Of a stretch of 64,000 nucleotides of DNA, positions 1 through 8,714 are shown one piece after another (position 1 is the first letter of the stretch; every line of letters begins with the position of its first letter). The notes below the pieces were generated by a model that had not been told where the DNA came from, did no database searches, and worked only from the letters and a program-made list of their open reading frames with translations. Source of the DNA: Verrucomicrobiota bacterium. Its GTDB lineage: Bacteria > Verrucomicrobiota > Verrucomicrobiia > Opitutales > Opitutaceae. The stretch is from assembly GCA_016235555.1 (NCBI GenBank), contig JACRKC010000016.1, forward strand, positions 62,001 to 126,000, read 5' to 3'. Both the position numbers and the translations under genes were made by a program.

Positions 1-2
1 CG

Positions 3-2024
3 GTGCCGTTGCGCGAGCCGTCGTGGAACCGCCACGTGCGTTTCTCCGGTCCCGACGGCGGCCTCTGGGCCGAGCCGATCCAGCCGGGCGGCGGCAACGC
101 CACGCAGCAGGCCGGCGAGCGATTCGAGGGCGGGCGATTCTACACGGCCAGCGCCACGGAGCAGCATGCGATCTGGAGCGACTTCAAGCTGGCGCAGCCC
201 ACGGCGGATGGCTTCGCGATCCACAAGCGCACGGGCGCGGCGAGCACGTGGGTGTTTGCCGGCGGCGGCGGGCGGGCCTCGGGTCTGGCGTTTGTCGGCG
301 ACGTGAGCGGCGGCCTCGCGATCGGTGTGAAGGATTTCTGGCAGAGTCATCCGAGCGGGCTCGAAATCCGTGATGCGGCGAAGGACACGGCGCAGCTCAC
401 GGCGTGGTTGTGGTCGCCCGACGGTCCGGCGATGGACATGCGGCACTACGCGACGCGCGCACACGGGCTCAACGCCACCTATGAAGACGTGCAGGCCGGC
501 ATGAGCGTGGCCTACGGCGTGGCGCGCACCAGCGAGCTGACGATTTTTCCGACCGCGGCGGTGCCCGCGAAAGCGGCGATGGTGGCGATAGCGAAGGCGG
601 CGGAGCGGCGGCCGTTGCTCGCGGCTGCGCCGGCACACCTGCGCGCGGCGGACGTGTTCGGCGTGTGGAGCGTGGTGGATCGGTCGACGCAGATGAAAGC
701 GGCGATGGAGGATCGGCTCGAGTCCGTGCTCAAGTTCTACCAGCAGCAAGTGGACGAGCGCCGCTGGTATGGGTTCTGGTATTTCGGCGACTTCATTCAC
801 AGCTACAGCCTCGCGGGGCACGTGTGGTATTACGACTGGGGCGGGCATGCGTGGGACAACACCGAGCTCGGCGTGCCGCTCTGGCTCTGGGCGAGCTACG
901 TGCGCACGGGCAAGGCGGAGTGGTTCCGCCTCGCCGAGGCGCTCACGCGCAACACGAGCGAGACGTGCGTCTATCATCTCGGCCCGATGGCCGGGCTCGG
1001 CTCGCGGCACAACGTCGTGAAGTGGGGCGATGGCGCCAAGGAGGCGCGCGTGAGCCAGGCGGCGCACTGGCGGCCATTTTATTATCTCACCACGGACGAG
1101 CGCACGGGCGACATCATGCGCGCGCAACTCGCCTCCGACCTCGCCGCGATCAAGCACGACCCGATGCGCCTCGCGCAACCGGTGCTGCCGCAGGACCCGA
1201 AGGTGCCCGGCCGCATCCGCCTCGGTCCCGATTGGTTCGCGCTGGCGGGCAACTGGATGACGGAGTGGGAACGCACGGGCGATCCGAAGTGGCGCGACCG
1301 CATCAACGCCGGCGTCGATTCGATCCTCGCGATGCCTTATTGGCTGCGCTCCGGCGTGCGCAACGGTCTCAACCCCGATCTCGGCAAGGACGCGAACGGA
1401 CAGCCGCGCATCGGTGCGCTGAAAGGCGGCGGCAGCATGACCGTCGGCTACGACCCGGCGACGGGGAAGCTTATCCCGATCCCCGATCCCGTGGTCGGCA
1501 AGCAGGTGCCCGTGAACTACAATCTCTCGACGATCCAGGGCGGCGCGCAGGTGATGTTCGAGCTGGTGCCGCTGCTCGGGCGCGCCGATTTCGCGAAAGC
1601 GTGGCTGCAATACTGCCGCCTCGGCGCCGCGCCGGCGGAAGTGCTCGACCGGGATCGCACGACCGGCACCGAGGGCGCCGATGCAAGCTACGTCGAATCC
1701 GCGCAGGGCGGGCCGCGGCTCGCAGCGTATGCCTACGCGCAGACGAAGAACCGGGCGTTTGCGGATCGCGCGATCGCGGCGTTGGGTCGCGCGCGGGGAG
1801 CGACGCCGCGCCTGGTCAGCGCGCCCGACGTGTTGAATCCGGTGCATGAGTCGCCGGGCATCTCGACCAACGACGCCGCGCAGTCCGGGCTGACGATGAT
1901 CGAGATTCTCGCGCTGTGCGCCGATGCGCTGCCCGCCGAGGCTCCGCCGCCGCCGACCGATTTTCCGGGCCGTGGCCGCCGGGGTGGTGGACCGCCGCCG
2001 AAGGCCTCGCCCAAGGGCAACTGA
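3..2024 (+). CDS. Exo-rhamnogalacturonan lyase family protein (PL26-like), 5' end outside window
   Basis: The frame is open from the window edge to the TGA at 2022, so at least 673 residues are visible and the true start with any signal peptide is missing. An N-terminal beta-rich part (about residues 1-230) precedes an aromatic-rich helical part with WYGFWYFGDFIHSYS and WYYDWGGHAWDNTELG (about 255-290), typical of the RIFT-barrel plus alpha/alpha-toroid proteins related to the PL26 exo-rhamnogalacturonan lyase. That family removes unsaturated disaccharides from rhamnogalacturonan I. The C-terminus is a Pro/Gly/Arg-rich tail. A GH105 gene follows 77 bp downstream and a GH106 gene is nearby, which fits RG-I breakdown. 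The exact CAZy family is recalled from sequence pattern, not searched. Confidence 0.72.
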   Translation: MPLREPSWNRHVRFSGPDGGLWAEPIQPGGGNATQQAGERFEGGRFYTASATEQHAIWSDFKLAQPTADGFAIHKRTGAASTWVFAGGGGRASGLAFVGDVSGGLAIGVKDFWQSHPSGLEIRDAAKDTAQLTAWLWSPDGPAMDMRHYATRAHGLNATYEDVQAGMSVAYGVARTSELTIFPTAAVPAKAAMVAIAKAAERRPLLAAAPAHLRAADVFGVWSVVDRSTQMKAAMEDRLESVLKFYQQQVDERRWYGFWYFGDFIHSYSLAGHVWYYDWGGHAWDNTELGVPLWLWASYVRTGKAEWFRLAEALTRNTSETCVYHLGPMAGLGSRHNVVKWGDGAKEARVSQAAHWRPFYYLTTDERTGDIMRAQLASDLAAIKHDPMRLAQPVLPQDPKVPGRIRLGPDWFALAGNWMTEWERTGDPKWRDRINAGVDSILAMPYWLRSGVRNGLNPDLGKDANGQPRIGALKGGGSMTVGYDPATGKLIPIPDPVVGKQVPVNYNLSTIQGGAQVMFELVPLLGRADFAKAWLQYCRLGAAPAEVLDRDRTTGTEGADASYVESAQGGPRLAAYAYAQTKNRAFADRAIAALGRARGATPRLVSAPDVLNPVHESPGISTNDAAQSGLTMIEILALCADALPAEAPPPPTDFPGRGRRGGGPPPKASPKGN

Positions 2025-2101
2025 CCGATGAGCGAAATGTGCAACAAGACAGGCGCGCAGGCTGGTTTTCCGCCACCGCGCGAGGGACAAAATTCCAGAC
2101 G

Positions 2102-3496
2102 ATGAAAACAGCGAAAGTCCGTGCTGCCAAAGCCGCCCTTGGTTCCGAAGCGCCTCGCGTCGCGCCGGCCGGCGGCCCCGGGATCATCAACCCGGTGTTC
2201 AATGCCGCGCGCCCGCGTGCCGAATACTCCGCCCCCTACGGCGTGCCGCAGGCCGACGAGATTGCGCGGGTGCTGGCCCGCATCCGCGACTACCTCGCGG
2301 CCAACTCGCCCGCGCGGGTGGTCCACCGCGACACCGGCGAGGAGATCACGAGTTTCAAGAAGCCGAATCCCGCGGCCACGCTCGAGCGCGGCGCGTTCAA
2401 CGTGATCAGCTACGAGTGGGGCGTGACCTACGCGGGCATGCTGCTCGCGGCGGAGGTGACCGGCGACCAGGCGTTTGCCGGTTATGCGGACCAGCGCCTG
2501 CGCTTCGTCGCGGAGAAGACCCCGTATTTCCGCGCGCAGATGCAGGCGGCGGGCCAGCTCGGGCGCGGCGCGACGCCGATGCGCGGCGGCATCGATCTCT
2601 TCCGCTCGGTGATCAACCCGCGCACGCTCGACGACTCCGGCTCGATGTGCGCCGCGATGATCAAGGCCCAGCGCGCCGGCCTCGGCGGCGCGTTGCGTCC
2701 GCTGATCGACAACTACATGGCGTGGATCGCCACGAAGCAGCAGCGGCTGGCCGACGGGACCTTTTCGCGCAGCCGCCCGCTGCCCGACTCGCTCTGGCTC
2801 GATGACCTCTACATGAGCGTGCCCGCGCTCGCGCAGATGGGCAAACTCACGGGCGAGCAGGCATATTTCGACGACGCGGTGAAGCAGATCACGCAATTCG
2901 CGACGCGGATGTTCAACCGGGAGAAGAAACTCTGGTGCCACGGCTGGGTGCAAAGCATGGAGACGCATCCGGAGTTCCACTGGGCGCGCGCCAACGGCTG
3001 GGCGCTGCTGGCGATGACCGAGCTGCTCGACGTGATCCCGGACAAACACCCGGGCCGTGCCGCCGTGCTGGAGCTCTACAAGGCGCACGTCCGGGGCCTC
3101 GCCGAGCGCCAGGGCAAGGATGGACGCTGGCATCAGTTACTCGACCGGCCGGACTCGTTTCTCGAGACCTCGGCGACGGCGTTGTATTCGTTCTGCATCG
3201 CGCGCGGCGTCAACCGCGGCTGGCTGGACGGCCTCGCACACGCGCCGATGGCCGTGCTCGCGTGGCACGCGGTGTCGACGCAAGTCAACGCGCAGGGCCA
3301 GGTGGAAAACGTGTGCGTCGGCACCGGCATGGGCTTCGACCCGGCGTTTTATTATCACCGGCCGGTGAGTGCCGTGGCGGCGCACGGTTACGGCCCCGTG
3401 CTGCTCGCCGGCGCCGAGATGATCGCGCTCGCGAAAACCGGCAGGGCGCTGCTCAACGACGAAGCGGTGATGTTCGGCCGGGCGACGGGGATGTGA
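2102..3496 (+). CDS. GH105 unsaturated rhamnogalacturonyl/galacturonyl hydrolase
   Basis: A 464-residue protein of the GH88/GH105 (YteR/YesR) type. It hydrates the 4,5-unsaturated galacturonic acid that pectate or RG lyases leave on oligosaccharides. The motif SLWLDDLYMSVP (about residues 230-241) matches the region of the family's catalytic Asp (Asp234/Asp235 here). Aromatic toroid motifs such as WCHGWVQS and HWARANGWALLAM follow. I chose ATG 2102 because the open frame further upstream overlaps the preceding lyase gene and has no family similarity. No signal peptide is visible, so it is probably cytoplasmic, acting on imported products of the upstream lyase. Confidence 0.9.
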   Translation: MKTAKVRAAKAALGSEAPRVAPAGGPGIINPVFNAARPRAEYSAPYGVPQADEIARVLARIRDYLAANSPARVVHRDTGEEITSFKKPNPAATLERGAFNVISYEWGVTYAGMLLAAEVTGDQAFAGYADQRLRFVAEKTPYFRAQMQAAGQLGRGATPMRGGIDLFRSVINPRTLDDSGSMCAAMIKAQRAGLGGALRPLIDNYMAWIATKQQRLADGTFSRSRPLPDSLWLDDLYMSVPALAQMGKLTGEQAYFDDAVKQITQFATRMFNREKKLWCHGWVQSMETHPEFHWARANGWALLAMTELLDVIPDKHPGRAAVLELYKAHVRGLAERQGKDGRWHQLLDRPDSFLETSATALYSFCIARGVNRGWLDGLAHAPMAVLAWHAVSTQVNAQGQVENVCVGTGMGFDPAFYYHRPVSAVAAHGYGPVLLAGAEMIALAKTGRALLNDEAVMFGRATGM

Positions 3497-3540
3497 GGCG
3501 CAAAACGCCGTCGACACAGTTGTGCGCTGCCTGTGGCGAC

Positions 3541-3987
3541 TCAGTTTTTTGCACTGAGGGCCGCGAGCCGCCGCTCCATTTCCGCAATCGTGCGCAGGTG
3601 CGCTTTGACTAGCGGGTGAGCTTCTCGATAGCGGAAGCGTAACTTCGTCAGAATCTGCTTGGCCATCTCGAGCCGAGTCGCGAGGTCAGCCGCCTGCTCG
3701 TCGGGCGTGGCCTCAGGGCGAACCTTTGCCATTCTCAGCGGCAAGGTGAGCGTCTGCTCAAAGGTCATGACCGTCAGAGTCTCGGCGGCACGATCGAAGC
3801 GCGTGATTGTATAGCCGCCAAACGACTCGCCGTTTGTGAGCCAATCAGAGTTCTTTCCCACGGTGAGGTCGCGCAGGACGAAAAACTCGTGACCTGCTGT
3901 GTGCATATAGGCCCTGAATTCGAGGGTGTCGCTAGCTGCGGCTTTGCAAGCAAGGACGGCGAAGAGGAGTGCAAATCGGAAAAGCAT
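3541..3987 (-). CDS. Small secreted protein of unknown function
   Basis: A 148-residue protein if ATG 3987 is the start. A TTG-initiated form would be 11 residues longer. The N-terminus MLFRFALLFAVLACKAAAS is a signal peptide, possibly with a lipobox-like LAC. The mature part has an SH3-like beta segment (residues GESFGGYTITRF) of the sort seen in small secreted proteins that sense or bind a partner, then a basic helical C-terminus (KQILTKLRFRYREAHPLV). I do not recognise a named family. It is convergent with the GH105 gene and sits alone between the GH105 and GH106 genes. Confidence 0.6.
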   Translation of the reverse strand: MLFRFALLFAVLACKAAASDTLEFRAYMHTAGHEFFVLRDLTVGKNSDWLTNGESFGGYTITRFDRAAETLTVMTFEQTLTLPLRMAKVRPEATPDEQAADLATRLEMAKQILTKLRFRYREAHPLVKAHLRTIAEMERRLAALSAKN

Positions 3988-4110
3988 TGATGCGCGCAGG
4001 CGAAGCAGAACCGAGTGCAATCCAGAAGCTTCGTCCTATGAATAGTCGAGTGGATTGGAGCGAGCGGTTCAGGGCGCATCTCGGTTTCCTGCAATGTGCC
4101 GCACGCGGGG

Positions 4111-4189
4111 GTGGGCCGGGCGCTCCGCGCCCGGCCAGCGCGCTGTGATTCTCGCTCGCTCCTGGCCGCCCGCGGAGCGGCCGGCCCAC
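4111..4189. repeat. REP/BIME-like palindrome, GTGGGCC family
   Basis: Two GC hairpins (GGCCGGGCG..CGCCCGGCC and GGCCGC..GCGGCC) between outer arms GTGGGCC and GGCCCAC. A shorter copy of the same family lies in frame inside uvrA at 41963-42005. Confidence 0.85.
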
Positions 4190-4199
4190 CTTTCGGCCT

Positions 4200-4223
4200 G
4201 CTGCAAGAAAGTGAGATGCGCCC
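4200..4223 (+). repeat. 24-bp dispersed motif (AGAAAnTGAGATGCGCCC type)
   Basis: GCTGCAAGAAAGTGAGATGC followed by GCCC. Near-identical copies lie at 14264, 35130 and 35233. Here it begins 11 bases after a GTGGGCC palindrome. It has no dyad of its own and its function is unknown. Confidence 0.6.
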
Positions 4224-4300
4224 AACGGTTCAGACATGGCAGACGGTCCGACAAAGATGCGCGTGGTCATGTCCAGCTGAGTTCGCCACAACACGCGGGC

Positions 4301-7165
4301 ATGAAACCCCGTTTGTGGTGTGGCCTCGCTCTGGTGTTTTCCTCGATTGCGTTCGCCGGTGATCTCGATTGGCCGGCGATTTCGGCGCAGACGAAACCGT
4401 GGTCGCGGTGGTGGTGGCTCGGTAATATCGGGACCAAGCAGGATTTCACGACCGAGATGGAAAAATACGCGCAGGCCGGGCTCGGTGGCCTCGAAATCAC
4501 ACCCATCTATGGCGTGCGCGGGCAGGAGGGGCAGTTCCGGGACTATCTTTCGCCGCAGTGGATGGAATTGCTCGACCACGTGCTCGACGAGGGGCAACGG
4601 CTCGGGCTCGGTATCGATATGTCGACGGGCACGGGCTGGCCGTTTGGCGGGCCGTGGGTGTCGCCGGACAGCGCTGCGCGTCACGTGGTGGGAGAGACCT
4701 ACACCGTGAAAGCAGGGGAGCGGCTGGCCGAGCCAGTGGTGGCGACGGACACACCAATTGTCCGCTTGGCGGGGCCGCGACGTGTGACCATCGGGGAACT
4801 CACGGACCCGGTCACGTCGAACAAGAATCTACAGGACCTCGCGCTCGATCAGGTGCGGTTTCCGCGGAAGGCGTCGTTGCAGGCGCTCGTCGCCGTGTCG
4901 AGCAATGGCGAGAAAATCGATCTGACCGCGCGAGTGGATGCGGCGGGGAAACTCGACTGGGTGGCGCCGGCAGTAGGGCGGGTCTCTGCCCCGCCCTCGA
5001 GCGCCGCGGGGCAAACAAAGGGCGGGTCGGAGACCCGCCCTACCTCGGACTGGACCCTCTATGCGGTGTTCCTTGGCTGGCACGGCAAGCAGGTCGAGCG
5101 GGCCGGGCCGGGCGGCGAGGGCGATGTGATCGACCATTTCAACGCGGGGGCGCTCGCGAAATACCTGAAACGCTTCGACGACGCCTATGCGGGTCATCGG
5201 GCGAACCGCCTGCGCGCCTATTTCAACGATTCCTACGAAGTCGACGATGCGAACGGCGAGTCGAACTGGACGGCGCGATTCTTCGAGGAATTCAAGCGGC
5301 GTCGCGGCTACGATCTGCGCGACGAGTTGCCGGCGTTTTTCGGCCAGGACACGCCCGAGAAAAACGCCCGCGTGATGTGCGACCACCGTGAGACGATTTC
5401 GGATTTGCTGCTCGAAGAATTCACGGTGCCGTGGGCGAAGTGGGCAAAATCGCACGGCGCGATCATCCGCAACCAGGCGCACGGCTCGCCGGCGAACATC
5501 ATCGATCTCTACGCGGCGAGCGACATTCCCGAGACAGAGGGAAACAACATCATCGGGATGAAGCTGGCCTCGTCGGCGGCCCACGTGACCGGCAAGCAAC
5601 TCACGTCGGCGGAGACGGCGACGTGGCTCGATGAGCACTGGGTGTCGACGCTCGGCGACATCAAGCGCCGCGTCGACCAGATGTTCCTCGGCGGCGTGAA
5701 CCACAACTGTTACCACGGCACGGTGTTCTCGCCGCCGGGCGAGCCGTGGCCGGGTCATCATTTTTACGCGGCGGTCGAGCTCGACCCGAGCAACTCGATC
5801 TGGGCCGACGCGGACGTGCTCAACGCCTACGTGGCGCGCGTGCAGTCGTTCCTGCAAACCGGCCAACCGGCGAACGACATCCTGCTCTACCACCCGATCC
5901 ACGATGCGTGGATGCAGCGGGGCGATGGCGCGATGCCGCACTTCGGTGGCGGGGCGCGCGCGGGCGGGCAGGGCATCGCGGGCGAGCTGCACGCGCGCGG
6001 CTGCACGTTCGATTTTGTGACGGACCGGCTGCTGGCCGGCGTGGAGTTCCGCGATGGTGCGCTGCGCACGGGTGGCGTGAGCTACAAGGTCGTGGTCGTG
6101 CCCGAGGTGAAATTCATGCCGGCGGCGACGCTGGAAAGGCTGGCAGCGCTGGCGCGCGCAGGGGCGACGGTGATCTTTCACAAGAGGCCGCCCGGGGATG
6201 TCCCTGGACTCGGCGACTTGGAACGGCAACGGGCGCGCCTTCGGAGCGTGGGCACGGAGCGATTCAAAATCGGGCCGGACATCGAAGCACTGCTCGCCCA
6301 GGCGGGCGTGCGGCGCGAGACGCTCGTGGATCGCGGGCTGCAATTCGAGCGCCGCGCGCATGAAAAGGGGCACGTATATTTTCTGCGCAACGGCGGCGAG
6401 AAGCCGATCGAGGGCTGGGTGCCGCTCGCGACGACGACGAAGTTGAGCGTGGTGTTCGAGCCAATGTCCGGGCGGCGCGGCGTGGGGGCGGTTCAGACGG
6501 GCGCGATGGGCCAAGTCGAGACATGGATGCAACTCGCGCCGAGCGAGACCGTAATCGTAAAGACCTTCACGGATCGCGACAGCGGTTCGCCGGGGTTCGA
6601 GTTCTTCGCGAAGGCTCGGCCAGTGCCGGTGGCTGGCAGTTGGACGGTGCAATTCGTTCGCGGCGGACCGACGCTGCCCGGGGCAGTGACGACCTCCGAG
6701 CTTCGCTCCTGGGTGGACTTCGGCGGCGATCCGGTGAAGGCGTTCGCTGGCACGGCCGTCTATACGACCAAGTGGAAGGTGGCTCGCGGAACGGGCGACC
6801 TCATGCTCGATCTCGGCCGGGTAAGCGACAGCGCGCGAGTAAAGGTGAATGGCCGCGAAGTCGGCGCGCTCATCGAGCCACCGTGGCGGGTCGTCATTCG
6901 GCGCGATGCGCTGCACGACGGAGAGAACACGCTGGAAATCGCGGTGACGAACGTCGCCGCCAACCGCATCGCCGACCTCGACCGGCGCGACCCGAGTTGG
7001 AAGAAATTCTACAACACGAACTATCCCGCGCGCATCGGGGCGAATCGCGGCGCGGATGGAAATTTCAGCGCGGCGAAGTGGACGCCAAGGCCGGCGGGGT
7101 TGCTCGGGCCGGTGACGATCGCGCCGATTGCGACGGTGGGGGTTGGCAAGCTGGATTTAGAGTGA
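4301..7165 (+). CDS. GH106-type alpha-L-rhamnosidase, secreted
   Basis: A 954-residue protein with a clear signal peptide (MKPRLWCGLALVFSSIAFAG). The start of the mature protein (PWSRWWWLGNIGTKQDFTTE, GLGGLEITPIYGV, STGTGWPFGGPWV) is diagnostic of glycosyl hydrolase family 106. A C-terminal beta domain with DLGRVSDSARVKVNGREVG (about 845-863) resembles the sugar-binding domain of such enzymes. It removes rhamnose from RG-I or other rhamnosides. I placed the start at ATG 4301. The open frame 82 codons further up reads through a palindromic repeat and lacks signal-peptide character. Residues 225-248 (RVSAPPSSAAGQTKGG..ETRPT) are encoded by a palindromic repeat at 4973-5043. Confidence 0.9.
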   Translation: MKPRLWCGLALVFSSIAFAGDLDWPAISAQTKPWSRWWWLGNIGTKQDFTTEMEKYAQAGLGGLEITPIYGVRGQEGQFRDYLSPQWMELLDHVLDEGQRLGLGIDMSTGTGWPFGGPWVSPDSAARHVVGETYTVKAGERLAEPVVATDTPIVRLAGPRRVTIGELTDPVTSNKNLQDLALDQVRFPRKASLQALVAVSSNGEKIDLTARVDAAGKLDWVAPAVGRVSAPPSSAAGQTKGGSETRPTSDWTLYAVFLGWHGKQVERAGPGGEGDVIDHFNAGALAKYLKRFDDAYAGHRANRLRAYFNDSYEVDDANGESNWTARFFEEFKRRRGYDLRDELPAFFGQDTPEKNARVMCDHRETISDLLLEEFTVPWAKWAKSHGAIIRNQAHGSPANIIDLYAASDIPETEGNNIIGMKLASSAAHVTGKQLTSAETATWLDEHWVSTLGDIKRRVDQMFLGGVNHNCYHGTVFSPPGEPWPGHHFYAAVELDPSNSIWADADVLNAYVARVQSFLQTGQPANDILLYHPIHDAWMQRGDGAMPHFGGGARAGGQGIAGELHARGCTFDFVTDRLLAGVEFRDGALRTGGVSYKVVVVPEVKFMPAATLERLAALARAGATVIFHKRPPGDVPGLGDLERQRARLRSVGTERFKIGPDIEALLAQAGVRRETLVDRGLQFERRAHEKGHVYFLRNGGEKPIEGWVPLATTTKLSVVFEPMSGRRGVGAVQTGAMGQVETWMQLAPSETVIVKTFTDRDSGSPGFEFFAKARPVPVAGSWTVQFVRGGPTLPGAVTTSELRSWVDFGGDPVKAFAGTAVYTTKWKVARGTGDLMLDLGRVSDSARVKVNGREVGALIEPPWRVVIRRDALHDGENTLEIAVTNVAANRIADLDRRDPSWKKFYNTNYPARIGANRGADGNFSAAKWTPRPAGLLGPVTIAPIATVGVGKLDLE
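4973..5043. repeat. In-frame palindromic repeat inside the GH106 gene, GTAGGGCGGGTC family
   Basis: Begins GTAGGGCGGGTC, ends GACCCGCCCTAC, with one hairpin at each end. It is closely related to intergenic copies at 25266 and 50320. It adds about 24 residues of Ser/Gly/Pro-rich sequence between conserved stretches without breaking the frame. Confidence 0.9.
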
Positions 7166-7256
7166 CGGCTGCGATCGTTTTCGCGCCGGGATTTTGAACG
7201 CGCAGTCGAACGCCACCTCTCGGGTTGCGTCGGACCGGCCGACGTCGCCGTTGCGG

Positions 7257-7991
7257 TCAGGGCTCAGGTCGGGGGGGCACGAAATTGAACGACAACTGGC
7301 CGACAGGCGAGCGCCCAAAGAGACGCAGCAGCCGGCCGGTCGCGGTCTCGAAGGTGAAGCGCATGTCGATGTAGCCGCCCTTCGCGCCGAGCGGCAACGT
7401 ATCGTAGCGGTAGCGAAACGTCGTCTGGTCGCCATCGTGGCTGCGCTCGGTCGGATGGCCGAGGAGCGATTCGAGCGAGGCGGTGGTGACGCGGGCGACG
7501 AGTTGCGCGCGCTCCGCGACGGTGAAGCTGACCTCGGCTTCGCGTTTCGCGCGGTCGACGCTGGCGGAGCCGAGGCCGCGGAGCAGCCCGATGAAAAACG
7601 ATTTCGGCACGAAGACGAAGTAGCGTTCGTTCATGAACACCTGCGTGAAGCGTCCGTCGGCGAACATCAGCTCGAGTTCGAGGTCGCGGGGCTCGGGATC
7701 GCGCACGCCGGCGGGCAGCTGTTTCTGCCAGCGCACGCGCCATTGCTCGGCGACGCCGAGTGTGCGCTTCGTCTCGGGCGTGACGCCCATCCACGTGAAG
7801 TCGTCGCTGAGCAGCACGGGATCGCGGCAGAGGAGGCGGAGGCCGTCGGTTTGTTGCAGCGTGAAGTGCCGGTCGAAGTCGGCGAGCTGGCGCTTCATGG
7901 CCAGCAGGCGGAGATAGACGCAGCCGGCGAGGGCGAGCGTAGCGGCGCAGAGCGCGGCGGCGGCGAGCAGGCGCGGCCGGCGCGGTTTCAT
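7257..7991 (-). CDS. Lipoprotein of unknown function
   Basis: A 244-residue protein with a type II signal peptide: basic n-region MKPRRPR, hydrophobic core, lipobox LAGC (Cys about residue 24). The rest looks like one globular alpha/beta domain ending in Pro-rich VPPRPEP. It contains a repeated alternation of charged strands (FTVAERAQLVARV, DQTTFRYRYDTLP). No named family recognised. Its start is 4 bp from the stop of the next minus-strand gene (7996-8682), so the two are probably co-transcribed with rsmA, which lies upstream of both. Confidence 0.75.
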   Translation of the reverse strand: MKPRRPRLLAAAALCAATLALAGCVYLRLLAMKRQLADFDRHFTLQQTDGLRLLCRDPVLLSDDFTWMGVTPETKRTLGVAEQWRVRWQKQLPAGVRDPEPRDLELELMFADGRFTQVFMNERYFVFVPKSFFIGLLRGLGSASVDRAKREAEVSFTVAERAQLVARVTTASLESLLGHPTERSHDGDQTTFRYRYDTLPLGAKGGYIDMRFTFETATGRLLRLFGRSPVGQLSFNFVPPRPEP

Positions 7992-7995
7992 CCGG

Positions 7996-8682
7996 TTACT
8001 TTTTCTCCGCGGCCGCGGGTTTGGCGGCCGGCGGCTTGGCGAACTCGATTTTCGCGACCACGTCCAGCAGGCGCTGGCGGAGGAGGTCGTCCTCCTCGGT
8101 GGTGGTCTTCTTGTAGGCCCGGCCCTCGATGACTTTTTCGGAGAGCTCGACGCTGATGACGAAGATGTGGCCGTTCCGGACGAACAGGAGGTTGCCGCGC
8201 TTGGCGACGGGCACCGGACCGCCGGCGATCTGCGGGACCTTGTCCATGAACATCGAGCCGCCGGGCAGCAGGATGTAGGTGAGCAGGGAACCGTCGAGCG
8301 TGCCGGGGACGAACTTGGCGCTCTCGACCTGCACCCCCTCGAACGTCTGCTTGAAGTCGCCCAGCACGAAGTTGCTGAAGAAATAGATCAGGTAGTCCTT
8401 CACGCCGCGGGTGGAGAGTTCCCAGCGTTGCGTGGCGTCCTGCGGAAAGGCGGCGATGCTGATGTGGACGTTGAAATCGTCCTGGAAGGTGACGACGTTG
8501 GGCGTGTCGGTGATGTTGCCGCCGAGCTCCGGGAGGACGGGGATGGTGACCTTGTAGGCACCGGTGGGGGAGGCGTATTTCTTGCCCTCGACTTTGCCCT
8601 CGAGCGCCGGTGGCGGAAGCTCCTGGGCGAGTGCGGTCAGCGAGGTGGCAAGAAGGGCGAGAGCAAACAGGCGACGAGACAT
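7996..8682 (-). CDS. Secreted protein of unknown function
   Basis: A 228-residue protein starting at ATG 8682 with signal peptide MSRRLFALALLATSLTALAQ. The open frame extends much further upstream but overlaps rsmA and has no similarity there. The mature part (YASPTGAYKVTIPVLPELGG, VSVELSEKVIEGRAYKKTT) resembles periplasmic proteins that carry a mostly-beta domain. The C-terminus is a low-complexity Ala/Pro/Lys tail. It sits between rsmA and the lipoprotein gene on the same strand, suggesting one transcription unit. No biochemical role can be read from the sequence. Confidence 0.75.
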   Translation of the reverse strand: MSRRLFALALLATSLTALAQELPPPALEGKVEGKKYASPTGAYKVTIPVLPELGGNITDTPNVVTFQDDFNVHISIAAFPQDATQRWELSTRGVKDYLIYFFSNFVLGDFKQTFEGVQVESAKFVPGTLDGSLLTYILLPGGSMFMDKVPQIAGGPVPVAKRGNLLFVRNGHIFVISVELSEKVIEGRAYKKTTTEEDDLLRQRLLDVVAKIEFAKPPAAKPAAAEKK

Positions 8683-8714
8683 GGCGGTCGAATCTGTGAA
8701 GTGTGGACGGTCTT

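Noticed and set aside
1916-2101. Upstream extension of the GH105 gene
   Set aside because: It overlaps the 3' end of the lyase gene and has no family similarity; ATG 2102 begins the conserved protein.
4829-6916. Minus-strand open frame of 695 codons antisense to the GH106 gene
   Set aside because: Composition (Arg/His/Val-rich) is typical for an antisense shadow of a GC-rich gene, and no domain is visible.
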